Origin: Spodoptera frugiperda
Lineage: Eukaryota; Arthropoda; Insecta; Lepidoptera; Noctuidae
NCBI RefSeq assembly: GCF_023101765.2
Contig: NC_064237.1
Location: forward strand, 11,204,199-11,268,198
Direction of reading: 5' to 3'
Length of the DNA: 64,000 nucleotides
Shown: positions 13,593 through 23,951 of the stretch, one piece after another
How positions within the stretch are numbered: the first letter of the stretch is position 1
Layout: each line of letters starts with the position of its first letter
The notes under the pieces: model-generated
The model's database searches: none
What the model was told of the DNA's origin: nothing
Seen by the model: the letters and a program-made list of their open reading frames with translations, nothing else
Translations under genes and position numbers: made by a program

Positions 13593-13688
13593 ATGGAGCT
13601 AGATGAAAACGTTGCTGATCAATTAAGGCCTTGCTTTACAAAGCTGTTAATCGGTTCTTGGTACGAAATTGGCCAGGTGTTCAAACAG
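13593..13688 (+). CDS. Candidate short coding exon with lipocalin-like GxWYEI motif
   Basis: An ATG in good context (AAACAATGG) opens a 32-codon frame whose codon use looks less AT-biased than its surroundings. It reads MELDENVADQ at the start and contains LLIGSWYEIGQVF. G-x-W-[YF]-E-[IL] is the first conserved motif of lipocalins, near the start of their barrel. The frame reaches CAG followed by GTTAGC at 13689, a usable but not ideal 5' splice site; without splicing it would stop at about 13748 after 51 codons. There is no signal peptide, which secreted lipocalins need, and I found no following exon. It may be chance or a pseudo-exon. Confidence 0.22.
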
Positions 13689-14140
13689 GTTAGCAAAAGC
13701 TCGATACAAATAATTTTAGGCAATTATTTTTTTATAACAATTACTTAATAAAAACTAGTTTAGCACATACTTATAGACAGATACTTTATTATGTGAACCA
13801 CGAACGATACTTGGCATGAAGAACTAAGTAAATTACGTAGTTACATGACTTTAGTCTTTGTTGACAAACAGTACCTAGATAAGAAATTTTCCGCTTCGTT
13901 TTGTCAGTATTCGCATTTTTAGAACATTTTGATAAAATGATAACCAATGTTGTATCAAAATTAGTCATCGGTGGCACAGAAACTAATTTGGGATAATGCA
14001 CAAAACAAATAACAGTCTTTCGAATGTTTCATTTCATTTAGGACAGAATTTATTTTGATTTATAGGTATAAGTCTCTAATTTGAAACTCTCACTCACTGT
14101 ACGAATCATAAAATAGGATGGCATGGTAACAGAACAAACC

Positions 14141-14298
14141 CCTTTTTTTTAAGGGGGAATATCAACCAATGCCTTCTCCCGTCTTGGGCGAGGTGAAAGG
14201 GAGTGTCAGCCTCTTACCGACTAAAAACCACCCCGTTCCTACTCCTGCTTTTCGAGCCGCAGCCCCGGTAAATCCGCTAGGTAGTCCGCAGCTCCGGA
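14141..14298 (-). repeat. A-tailed SINE (family A), near full length
   Basis: Read on the plus strand it runs from a T-run and AAGGGGGAA through CTTCTCCCGTCTTGGGCGAGG, GGGAGTGTCAGCCTC, CCGACTAAAAACCACCCCGT, CTACTCCTGCTTTTCGAGCC and AGCCCCGGTAA to GTAGTCCGCAGCTCCGGA. It is one of the best-preserved copies and defines the family ends. Confidence 0.9.
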
Positions 14299-16264
14299 AA
14301 AATAGTGCATAGCTTAGCAGTCCTAAATATAAGATCCAATAACTACTGAGATTTGATTTTCTAGTGGAGATGGAAGACTTATTGCCAACAAGTGGTAACC
14401 CTCAACCGGTCTAGCATTGACGACAAGTAGAGATATTGATTGCACAGCACTATCTAACCGATACCCGATAAAGTACGATAAGGGCTACACTACACTGTTT
14501 GGTTATATACAATTTTAGTAACAAACAGTAGAATCGGTAAATATCTATAAGGAAAATTTATGAATTACGATATTTTAGGAGTGAAGGAAAAGATTTGAAT
14601 TCTTTTACGTTATCTTATTTAATTAAAATGGCAAATCTTTCATGGTACGGTACTAAACGAGGCGCGTAATGATTTTGTTTCTCTACTTCTTTATATTGTA
14701 AAATTAGTTTTAATTTGTTTTATAGTAACCAACGTGAGACATACTAAATTAACTAAAAATCACGGTTTACTCACGTACATTTACGGAAGTTTTACTTCTA
14801 TATTGTCTCGATATTTTTTCCAATAATTCTTTTGCATGATAGGAGCTTCGAGTTCCGAATAACTATTCGGATTCGATGGGAATTCGTAGATAGATTTTGA
14901 TTTAACTAATCCTAATAACAAATGAAGACTATCAAATAACGATGCCATAGCAACAGGACAAGGTGATGCGAGCTACTTTCAGAATACTTAATTAGATTTC
15001 TATATAGTTATACGTATCTATTGTTTCCAAGTACAAGTCCTAACGGTTAATCATAACAATAGCAAGATCCAAACACTAAGACAAGGCTAACTCGATGACA
15101 TCGTGTTTAAAAGACCAAGTTCTAATTAATTAATTAATTCTCGTAACGCGAGAGATTAACAAGGAATTCAGCCTAATAACTACATTGTTACTGCAAATAG
15201 GACAATCAAGGAAAGAATTTAAAATGGTTGTAAAAATTATTGGATTAATTTTTCGGAGAGCAGCGTTGCTAAAGTTTAGCGATCTACTTATTAATTTAGA
15301 AATACTAAGGACGGCTTGGTAGTGATAAAGAGCGGTGCAGATTTAGCTGTCCTTTGTGGAAAAATGCTGTCAAATATTGAAACAAAAATTCATTTTACGA
15401 CCTAACTTTAAGTCTAGACATTCCCACATAGAACTAGTTCAGATTTAGACCGAAACATCCTCCATTATAACTGGAACGAACGCTTTCAGAGTTCATTAAC
15501 TTCACATCAAACCAGTTCCATAGATGTAAAGATGCGATCGATCGTCATCACACTCGAATGCTGATTCGAAACAATATGACGACCTTGATTCCAATCTGGT
15601 TGGTGTCAGCGACAATTGAAACCGTCACCCTTAATAGATTCCAATAAGAAACTTACTTGTGAATGACGATCAATAGGCTATATTAATGATGATGTTTTCT
15701 ATCAACGTCATTGTAGTAAACAGCTCAATGTAGGCGAGTTCTGATTGGTTTGCTACTAAAATTGACCTTTGGAATTGCATTGGCGACACCAAAAATGAAA
15801 ATGTTGCATTCAAAGTGCGGTACTATTAATTGCATAGCGATACGCGCTCCTATTGCTCACTAAATAAGACACTGTCAAGGCCAACTATTACCATTAAACC
15901 ATTGACGTGCGTTTTCCTACGTAAAACCGAGGACGTGATGATGTGTAAACGTAAACTTTTGCGGTTAAAATAAGCTAATTGAGGGAAAATTTATAATAGG
16001 CACAAAATTTAACTGAAATCTGCACAAACGTAATGAATCAAGATAATAAAGTGTCGCAACTATGACCATGGCCCATTTTGTAGCTGAAATTTCAGGTTGG
16101 TGCTGTAAAAATGATGTGCTGTCTAATCTAGAAACAAATAATGAAGGGCGATAACAAAGGCAAACAGTTTCGTAATCTAGCCGGCCGAGTTATCTTTGTA
16201 ATATGGGGCCTTATATTTTTCGAAGACTGTAACTCTGATTAAATGTTTGCAATGCATTTTTACT
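14299..16264. other. No gene recognised
   Basis: AT-rich, with a run of ATTAATTAATTAATT near 15127-15141. No exon, transposase or repeat family is recognised. Confidence 0.4.
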
Positions 16265-16462
16265 ACAGTGCCTCTACCATGAGTATACTACTAGTTTTTG
16301 TCAATACTCGATAGCGAAGGCGTAAATTTTTTTGTATAGCAAATAGTTCCATAACTAGGTGCCCAGTAGAGGTGTTGTAAAATTTGCCATACAAAAAATT
16401 TACGTCGTCGCTAGCGACTATCGACAAATACTATTGCTTCAAACTCATGGTAGAGGTACAGT
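16265..16462. mobile_element. Foldback MITE, about 200 bp
   Basis: The ends are inverted repeats: the left end ACAGTGCCTCTACCATGAGT (16265-16284) matches the reverse complement of the right end (16443-16462) with two or three mismatches. The relation continues inward: TTTGTCAATACTCGATAGCGA ... GGCGTAAATTTTTTT on the left mirrors AAAAAATTTACGTCG ... CTATCGACAAATA on the right. No coding capacity. A target duplication is not certain; TA or ACT-like bases flank both ends. It has the build of a non-autonomous DNA transposon. Confidence 0.7.
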
Positions 16463-17938
16463 ACACATAAGTATAATATTTTGCATGTGACAGTGACTAA
16501 TTTTGTCATAGAACAATGTTATGATTCACTAAATTGAAATGAACATGAATTGTAACTAAAAGAAACTAGTAAATAAAATGTAACAATAGTGTTTCCTTGT
16601 TCATCTACAGTTCATAAGAAAAATCTTCTAACACAATATTTGACCTGGTTAAATATGGATGGGTGGTACACACATACATTGTTACACAACAATAGAATCA
16701 GGGTGTGTACAAGAAGGCCGTAAGTCATAATAATCAGGTAACCTTGCTGAATAATTGGACAAACCTAACCACAGAGCTAAGCATTCTATGTAGTTAGTAC
16801 ATAATTCTAATATAGTTTATGCTTAGGTCTTATAGAGTCAAGTAAAGATTTATGTTTTTAAAATAAGTATTATCTAATGATTGATATTGAATTTCTGTGT
16901 ATTGGTTAAGCAACAGGTTCTCTAACTTTCACACAAGAATTGCTTGTAAAACTTACTTGAGAAAGACAATATCTTCCGATTACAAAAGACATACAATAAA
17001 AATTTTGTAAACAAAGTATTTACTTATTACATGAAAATCATATTCAACACGTCTTATGTTAATAAGATCAGAGTTATAAATTAAATATGAAGAAATGCGT
17101 CATAATTACTCATTGTAGTGGCTCAGTTCTCACAGCACATTCATTATGTCATAGAGTAAATTCATTGTTTTTTACAACTGGCTGGCGAAGGCAAACAATA
17201 TGAACCAGAGATTCAATATTGTCATTAGTCACAGCCTTATTTACTTTTTTAATAGTATTATAAATATAGAGTTGTATCATCATGGATTCTATTATTTTTA
17301 AGCTACTTTATAGGTGTTTTTTAAGTTGTCTTGAAGTTTTTTCTCGTTATGGTAGTTTCAAGAGTTTGAGGAATAAAATGTAGAAATATAATACTTTTTA
17401 ATCTGTCATTATTAATTTTTCACTTAAAAACAAATATCGGAATATTAATTTAAATATTAAAAGTAAATCGGAGACACTTTCTGTAATAATAATAATTCTT
17501 CAAAATGTTTTAATCACACCCAAATAAGATTTTTTAAACAACAATAACATTTTCAATTAGTTTTATGATTTTTTACTCTTTACAATAAATTTTACATTGA
17601 TTGTTTACATTTAAAAACATAAGAAAGTCCACTAAGACTACTTGTCCTCTACTTGAAGTAACTTTGAGGTAGTTGTAAAGGATTTGAAGCGCATTCCAAC
17701 TCAAACTGATAAGCTTCAATGCAATGTTATCATACTAATGACATAATTCATTAAGTATTGCACTTACAATTATTATTGGCAAGTTAAGACTTATCTTTCT
17801 GATATTAACTATCAAAGCAGACCTATATCTGTAACATTAGCCGTCCATAAATAAATTAGTAGACATGTAACAACAATTGTTTTGAACTTTCTAAAGTGCA
17901 TTATTAGTAAAGGCTATGAGTATACACTAGGTACATAC
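16463..17938. other. Intron side of l(2)gl first coding exon; no other gene
   Basis: AT-rich sequence directly downstream (minus strand) of the l(2)gl exon. It should be intronic if the exon is used. No further coding exon of the gene was found by eye. Confidence 0.5.
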
Positions 17939-18031
17939 CTTGCGGAAGGCAAACAGTTCATTCTGAAGTTTCTGCCTCTCAGCAGAGGGCTGCTGGCCCT
18001 TGCCGCGTATGAACTTTAGCATCCTGCCAGC
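17939..18031 (-). CDS. l(2)gl: lethal(2) giant larvae, first coding exon (partial gene)
   Basis: L(2)gl is a cortical WD40-repeat scaffold. In the insect epithelium and neuroblast it opposes aPKC-Par6 at the apical domain with Scribble and Dlg, and it is regulated by aPKC phosphorylation. On the minus strand a pyrimidine-rich tract ending TGTTGCAG precedes GCTGGCAGG, then ATG at 18022. The 28 codons read MLKFIRGKGQQPSAERQKL, then a further NELFAFRK, and end AAG followed by GTATGTACC (intron from 17938). The order LKFIRGKGQQPSA ... FA(Y/F)RK matches the N-terminus of insect l(2)gl as I know it. The exon ends in phase 0. The first nine bases are 5' untranslated, so an upstream leader exon must lie to the right. 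The WD40 body is not in the window. Confidence 0.85.
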
Positions 18032-18576
18032 CTGCAACAGAACAAGCACTTAGCTCACTTCACACACGACACAAAAACAAACAAACAGACAACACACTAC
18101 CCCCACCATTATAATTTCATGCTTTAACGCGCGAACACTTGTACACCGACCGGCATCAAAAAGCCGACTGAGTTTTATAGCCTGTTAGCTCATACCCGCC
18201 GATACGATCGCCTAGCCCCCGCACCGAGATAATAACACGAGCTACACTTGGAATCGCAAGATAACCGGCTTCCAGATAACACAGTCGATAACCGAATTTA
18301 CCGTAAAACACCAAATTTACACCGACTTTTAATATAATTTCGAACTATGGCCACTGACCGCAGGCAGGCAACGCCTGCCAAACAGGTTACACGTATAACA
18401 ATAATACAATGTTTTGGGTAACCTCTGATTTGAATGAGCGTCTCCTGATAAATAAAGTTTACGTACCCAAAGACGACAGTTTGAAGAGTTTTAGTGATAA
18501 AAATCCAAAATTAGAGAGATGACAGGCAAGTCACAAACGGCGTCAGAAATACACACAAACATGAAAAAGCACTCAC

Positions 18577-18690
18577 AAATTCATGAACGCACGCACGCAC
18601 AACGCACCCACACTAACGTCGAGAAGTGACGTGACTGGTTTTCTGTGTTGCCAAGTATGGGATGCACATTTTCCCGATTCGAGGTAATTG
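18577..18690 (-). promoter_or_regulatory. Candidate l(2)gl leader exon and proximal promoter
   Basis: The acceptor before the l(2)gl coding exon implies an upstream non-coding exon. A good minus-strand donor, ATTT followed by GTGAGTGC, gives an exon end at 18577 and an intron of 545 bp to 18031. The upstream sequence is locally CpG-rich with a CGTCACTTCTCGACG segment and a CRE-like GTGACGTGAC (plus strand, near 18626). No TATA box is evident. The assignment is an inference from spacing and splice signals; a more distant promoter is possible. Confidence 0.28.
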
Positions 18691-19986
18691 AATTAATGGA
18701 ACGTTGTACAAACTGACTTGAAGATTCTTGTTTGAAAAGTAAAAGGAATAAAAATGTAATTGAATAATGTATTTCTAAAAGTAGCACAATACATTTTAGG
18801 GTCAATTTGAAAATTTTACCTGCAGTTTATCAAACCGAATAATTTTATTATCACGCAGAACGAAATAATAAGTACTTCAATAAACATGACTTAAAATTTT
18901 ATTTGTAATCTATAAGTATGTTAATTTTCGTGAGTTTAAAAGTAGTAGTGGTTATATTTATTCGTAAATGAAATGTGCAACATTTATCGGTATTTATTTT
19001 ACAGTTGCAACATTTTTGAGGTGCGTTCTAAAACATGTATTTTTTACCTTGACCTATGCGAATGTTGAAAATTATCGCAACATTGATTTTACTACATTAT
19101 TAATGTAAATATTATTAAAATTATTTATTGTTCTACTAAAGTATCAACGTAATTTTTAATAAGAGTTCCAAACAATATTATTATTCTTTGTCAAGAGCAG
19201 TATTAGAATGTTCCTGCCACAGCTTATATAATATTCTGGGTTGCATTATTTAAAAATGATAAATGCAAGGAGTTTAATTTTTTAAATATTGACACTATTA
19301 AATTTTTTCTATTTTGTCTTGTGTGACATGAACACTATTAGAGAATAAATTAATAACCAATTAAGCAGTAATGTAGGAATATTTGTGAAATGGATGCGGT
19401 AAATAAAACAAAGCGCTGAAGCGGTGGAATGAATATCATTTTTAATTAATAAGTGATGTGACATTGCTTTTGGTTTTTACCAGGCGCTTTTTTGTTTCAC
19501 ACAAACCATTAATATACCAAGAAAAGAAACTAACAAATGCTATTTTGCATTGTAATTTCACTCACACTTGCACATTAAGATTTTCACCGTGTGTGAAGCC
19601 ACATCGTTATTATAACCAAACATAGGCACAAAGCATGAATATAGCACTTTTTTTAACAAACCCACCCCAGGCTGTTCTTCTAGAGATGACACACTCATAT
19701 TTAATTATTCTTATCAAATAATATATTGTGTCGGGGAGGTGTTTCTAGTCACATGTACTCGGATGGTACTAGCAATCGATGGCAGCCGGCCGGGCCGGCG
19801 GGCGTAATCCGCCACCCTGTTTAGTCTGTGGTTGCCACCCTCCGCAAATATCGAGGGGTGAGTTTTTCTTTTTTTTTTCTTAATTTCCGTAGCGTATTGT
19901 TGCCTTTTGAGGCTTCCTATTTTATTATGGATTTTATGATAAAAGCTTAGACCTAAGGTACACTCTCATTCAAAGGTGATTTTTTT
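18691..19986. other. Intergenic, includes 3' region of the MADF gene
   Basis: AT-rich from 18700 to 19730, then a G+C-rich block at 19780-19860 containing the near-palindrome GCCGGCCGGGCCGGC. On the minus strand an AATAAA hexamer at 19921-19926 lies about 60 bases after the MADF gene stop, a suitable polyadenylation signal. No exon of another gene is seen. Confidence 0.5.
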
Positions 19987-20821
19987 TCAACATTGTATTG
20001 GATCAGGATTGTGAACATCGAAGTCATCTATAAAGACTTGCTGTAATTTTGCTCGAACTTGTAATTTCCGATGTTTAGGGACATCTCTTAAAAATGGTAA
20101 GAGGCTCATTAGGAACTGGGCATCCGAGTCGTATGTGATTTCTGGAAAGCATTTTAAGTTGTCATCTTCAATTTGTAGTGGTGTGAAGGCTATTGTGGAA
20201 GACTGGCAGGGCGATGGCGAAGGTTGGTAGTTATCGGAAAAGGAACTTATGTTTGTTTCTTCTTCTCCCTTAATACATTCGGGCAGAAAAGTCTCACTCG
20301 ATTGTGGTACTCGTATGCTTCTGTTTTGGTTGTTTCGAGACCTCATAATGTTTCGTAGAAACAACATGTGCTTGTAGTGGGCCCATTTAGATTCAGTTTC
20401 TGTAGTAGCTTCACCAGAATTAATTCTGTTGTCGACTTTCTTTAGTTCTATCCCGAAAGTGTCCCTTAGCCCGCGCCACTTCTTTTTTAGTGTATCAACT
20501 GAAAAAGAGAATAGACTACATTATTGGTCAGGTTTAGGTATTTTGCAGGACCGGCATTTGTCTAGCTTGGTATAAAGTAGTTACACGAATAAATAACACA
20601 CAAGAATTTCAATTCTAAGTTAATGATATAAACAGTGTGTTGTAGGCAAGTCTGTCTAAATCTAAACTTCTTTACTTACCAGGTATTTTCATTTCTTTAG
20701 ATATTTTAAGCCATGCTGTATCCTGAAACCCACGCTTACGATAACTCGAATCATTCTGATCCCATAAACATTTATGTTCGTGGATCATGTCAATTAACCT
20801 TTCTATGTTCACTTTATTCAT
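19987..20821 (-). CDS. MADF-BESS domain protein, complete two-exon gene
   Basis: MADF-BESS proteins are insect transcription regulators: the N-terminal MADF domain is a Myb-like DNA-binding fold and the C-terminal BESS motif mediates protein contacts. Exon 1 is 20680-20821 (ATG at 20821), intron 20499-20679 (GTAAGT ... TTTTTCAG, 181 bp), exon 2 19987-20498. Lengths 142 and 512 add to 218 codons including stop, so the phase-1 junction is consistent. Residues 1-100 fit MADF: ERLIDMIHEHKCLWD, SYRKRGFQDTAW, then VDTLKKKWRGLRDTF and ESKWAHYKHMLFL. A serine- and proline-rich linker follows, and DAQFLMSLLPFLRDVP near residue 180 is the BESS motif. The frame is intact amid decayed transposons, which argues for selection. 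A MADF companion protein of a PIF/Harbinger transposon is the alternative; I saw no terminal repeats. Confidence 0.85.
20499..20679 (-). other. Intron of the MADF-BESS gene
   Basis: A 181-bp intron with donor CCTG followed by GTAAGTAAAG and acceptor CTCTTTTTCAG. It interrupts a valine codon (G then TT) within the MADF domain. Confidence 0.85.
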
Positions 20822-21669
20822 CTTATTTCTGTTTTAGATTCCACCACCACGCTTTGTTTTGTTAGGATTACACACGACTACGTACGAGCCGACGCTGGTA
20901 CAAGCGTTCAACTAACTCGCACAGTCTATTCGCACCACTCACACTCTGCGAATAGAACGCCCTCTCATGGTAAGAGCTGGTAAACATTCTCAAACTTCTT
21001 CTATTGATTTTTAACCTTATGACGAACGGGATAAAGTTGAAAATGTTTGGTAGTAATTTGACAGATCCGGGGTAACGTCACGTGGTACGGTCGGTCGTTT
21101 GAGCATTCGGGTTCATTCGGGTGTGTTCGTACGAGTACTAACGAAGATGCGTACCTTTGCCAGTTATGCCACAGCGTTTGCAGCGGAGCGCGGCATGGAA
21201 GGCTTTATAGATAAATAGCTACTCTCGCGCGGTTTTGCACGCTCTGCTCAACTACTATTGACCGTAGGTAGCGTGATGTTATAGACATAGCCAACTAACA
21301 CAAAAATAATTACATATTCTATACAAACCACTAGTTCCTGAGATTAACAAGTTCAAACCAACAATCTCTGCAACTTTATCTATCCTTCAAACATTTAATT
21401 GAAGTGTTGAGCAGATAATTATTGTCACTCGTCATGATATTTAATCATTCCATTATTTTGTCGTTAAAAACAAACTTCAAAACAATAACAACAAATATTT
21501 ATTAGCATATCACTGGGTTTATAGTTAAATCCGTATCGCTACGGTTTCGTCCTCGCAATAGAATCGTCCACATTTAAAACTGTTTCGTTCTTGAGTATAA
21601 TTAATTATTACTGAAGGACGTTAATCTGGTCAAAGGATAAAACAGTAATAGTAATATCATTTAGTTTTA
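20822..21669. promoter_or_regulatory. Upstream region of the MADF-BESS gene
   Basis: The 5' untranslated region and promoter of the MADF gene should lie here on the minus strand. 20870-21280 is richer in G+C and CpG than its surroundings, with ACGTCACGTGG near 21076 (contains an E-box CACGTG) and a short GC-rich open segment around 21147-21218. No TATA box is evident. From about 21290 the sequence returns to AT-rich DNA without recognised features. Confidence 0.4.
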
Positions 21670-21772
21670 GAGGGGTAAAATCATGAAATGACTCCTCCCG
21701 CTCTAGGTGAGGATTTATTACCGTGAGGGAGCGTCAGACTCTTGCTGACTATAACCACCCCGTTCCAACTCC
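21670..21772 (-). repeat. A-tailed SINE (family A), damaged copy
   Basis: The plus strand carries AGGGGTAAAATCATGAAATG, ACTCCTCCCGCTCTAGGTGAGG, an inserted TTTATTACC, then GGGAGCGTCAGACTCTTGC and CCACCCCGTTCCAACTCC. The head beyond this point is lost. Confidence 0.75.
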
Positions 21773-21788
21773 ATTATCATCACCACTC

Positions 21789-21818
21789 GTTAGAGTCCAC
21801 TGCTGGACCATAGGTATC
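21789..21818 (-). repeat. Retroposon 3'-end fragment (CCAGCAGTGG type)
   Basis: The minus strand reads TACCTATGGTCCAGCAGTGG, the same tail as at 10568-10606 in the opposite orientation. It again sits next to a truncated family A copy. Confidence 0.45.
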
Positions 21819-22220
21819 TTCGGGTTTACTAAAACCTCTACGCTTGGCAAACGGGTTAGAAATCGCAATTTAAAATGAATACGAGGATTAAAAACTCGGA
21901 CGAATGGATGGTCTGCTAAAGCTTGCACTTCTGTGACAGATTTGCATAATGTCCTGTGTATGGTTTAATGGGGAATGGGGAGGGGGAGGAGGTTCGTGTG
22001 TTAATACCCCAGGTATTGTATTAATATTATGCAACATATTCTCGCAGTCTGCTCATTATTGTGGAAAATAAATGAAACATTGAAAGCTTGATGTCTGCAC
22101 TCCTGTGTTCTGTTTTGTTCGGTATTTAAATGAGATGTTTTTGTATAGTATTTCGATGTTAGAGTGGATTTTTCAGGTGATTTAAGGTTATTTTACTCGG
22201 TTTGTTTTTACCACCTTGCT
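21819..22220. other. No gene recognised
   Basis: Contains a G-rich tract GGGGAATGGGGAGGGGG (21970-21986) and otherwise ordinary AT-rich sequence. Confidence 0.4.
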
Positions 22221-22328
22221 GGTTACCAGGGTTCCGGTGTAGGAGTAGTCTGACACTCCCTCTCACCTCATTCAAGGTGGGAGAAGTCATGTGAGGATTA
22301 TTATCATCATCATCCCTTAAAAAAAAAC
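22221..22328 (+). repeat. A-tailed SINE (family A), partial
   Basis: Plus-strand copy: GGTTACCAGGGTTCCGG, GTAGGAGTAGTCTGACACTC, CCTCTCACCTCATTCAAGG, GGGAGAAGTCATGTGAGGAT, a short ATTATCATCATCAT expansion, then CCCTTAAAAAAAAAC. The A-tail confirms orientation. A middle block (the GGGGTGGTTTTTAGTCAG part) is deleted. Confidence 0.8.
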
Positions 22329-23044
22329 ATGGTGTTAGATAATAACTTAAACGGAATAGGACCAGGCTTTCCGATACCATTACGCACCAACCGCAACGCA
22401 AGTGTTCTTTCACACCGATTTAATGTAGCGTTGTTTCACGTCATTTTTATGTGAGGCTGTGGATAACTAGGTACGGTTGAGCCGGTCTGTGTCGTAGTGT
22501 GGGTCTCCCATATGAGAAATTTATATAAATAGAGCATTAGGTATAAGTGTGTAAACAATTAATATAAATAGAGCATTAGGTATCTTAAAAATATTAAACT
22601 TAATAAGTAGATACAATTTAGCTTGTACAACAAATTAATAATCACGCGTAAATACATTGTTTTAGAGAATTTAGAATTTCCACGAATGAAAACAATTTGC
22701 CTTCAGGGATTGTGGCCACTGGGCCGGAAATAGGCTCGGGTTTACTATAGAGGTTCCATGAATCCTGGATATTTAATAGGTTCAAACGTGGGCCCTTGAC
22801 AATTATATACGGAGACCGACATAATATGTGCCGCAAATATATCATTAAATACGTAACTGGGTAGAAATGGGGATGATTTTCTCCGTAGGGACACCGATGA
22901 CTACGCTCTAATGAAACTGAAATGCTTAAATTAATATGGTAATTAATTTGGTACATAAAATAGTGACGAGGAAATTGAGGCAAACAAATAAAAACAGATT
23001 ATTTCGATAGACGAACAACTTTTTTAGTCAAGGCTTCTATCTTA
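22329..23044. other. Region with a 22-bp tandem duplication and an unassigned ORF
   Basis: A 22-bp sequence (ATATAAATAGAGCATTAGG + TAT) occurs at 22523-22544 and again at 22562-22583, 39 bp apart. The minus-strand frame 22642-22983 (113 codons) is longer than most here but shows no domain, signal peptide or splice context. I cannot say it is a gene. Confidence 0.45.
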
Positions 23045-23128
23045 TTTTAAGGGAGGAAAATCATCCAATGTCTTCTCCCGCTCTGGGCGAGGCGAGAGGG
23101 AGTGTCAGACTCTTACTGACTAAAAACC
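23045..23128 (-). repeat. A-tailed SINE (family A), tail half
   Basis: The plus strand holds TTTTAAGGGAGGAAAATCATC, CTTCTCCCGCTCTGGGCGAGG and AGTGTCAGACTCTTACTGAC, then stops at CTAAAAACC. The GAGCC...CTCCGG head is missing. Confidence 0.8.
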
Positions 23129-23460
23129 TTTATCTGAGACTAGAAACCTGAGAACTTATCTACTGAACTTTACACCCTTTAAAAAGTATTAATACCTAAC
23201 GCTCATATTTTTATCCCAAAACAAACCACCTTTGACGCACATAACAGTCTCCTAACTATGATCGACTGCAGTTTCGTAGTTAGCGGTCGGAGCCATAGTA
23301 CATGTCAAATAAACAATGACGTCACTGCCAGGACGAAACTTTGAAACCGAGGATCCTATTCATCTGTGTATAGTTTGCCAATTTTGCGTGGGCACGATAC
23401 ACCATTTATACCTCACGACTTTTGATCGTGTTTGGAATTTATATAAATTAGAATTTTATT
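23129..23460. other. No gene recognised
   Basis: Ordinary mixed sequence; no exon or repeat identified. Confidence 0.35.
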
Positions 23461-23625
23461 ACTGACTGGCATTGATATTACTTAATACTACGTATAAATG
23501 TGAAAGATTGTGAGTTTGTGTGTGTGTTGTGATAAAATTTGGCACGTTTTTAATCCGATTACTACATTTTAATTTAATTAAACGGGACCGCAGGCGATGC
23601 CACAGGCAAAAGCTAGTTATTCATA
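23461..23625 (-). repeat. RTE-like retroposon tail
   Basis: On the plus strand, GTATAAATGTGAAAGATTGTG and a GTGTGTGTGTTG tract lead to ACGGGACCGCAGGCGATGCC, then ACAGGCAAAAGCTAGT. This is the inverted form of the common moth RTE-type 3' end (ACTAG ... GCCGCGGGC ... microsatellite). The frame 23520-23777 is a shadow. Confidence 0.5.
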
Positions 23626-23760
23626 CATATAAATCTTACTTACCTTTTCTATCTTACCAATTTGTCAAAGTGAAATCCCTGAAATTCGGCTGTATTATGA
23701 ACCTACTCTACATAAAAAGGAAGCAATCAATTCTCTTTTTTTTTCTTTCTTTTAAAAGAA

Positions 23761-23951
23761 ACATTGCCCCACATTAGGATTTTCTACTGTGCCGTGGGTG
23801 CGTTTACAAACATACAATTTCACATAAACACTACACCCAGACCCAGACCAATAATCTGTGGATCACATAAAGAATAGTTCCGTGCGGGAATCAACCCGCA
23901 ATACGTTGCACGGCATGCACTTGCCCAGCCACCGCGCCAACTGTGCAGTCG
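23761..23951 (-). repeat. tRNA-headed SINE (family D)
   Basis: The minus strand begins with a tRNA-like head: A-box-like TTGGCGCGGTGGCTGGGC and B-box-like GCGGGTTGATTCCCGC, followed by a body (TTATGTGATCCACAGATTAT, GGTCTGGGTCTGGGTG, CGTGGGTGC-type stretch) and ending near CTAATGTGGGGCAATGTTT. Such RNA polymerase III promoters mark tRNA-derived SINEs moved by a LINE partner. Relatives lie at 29234-29384 and 45791-45886. Confidence 0.75.

Noticed and set aside
21970..21990. G-quadruplex at a G-rich tract
   Set aside because: Only three runs of three or more G are present.
22642..22983. 113-codon minus-strand frame
   Set aside because: Could be real, but I see no domain, leader or splice site, so it is only mentioned.
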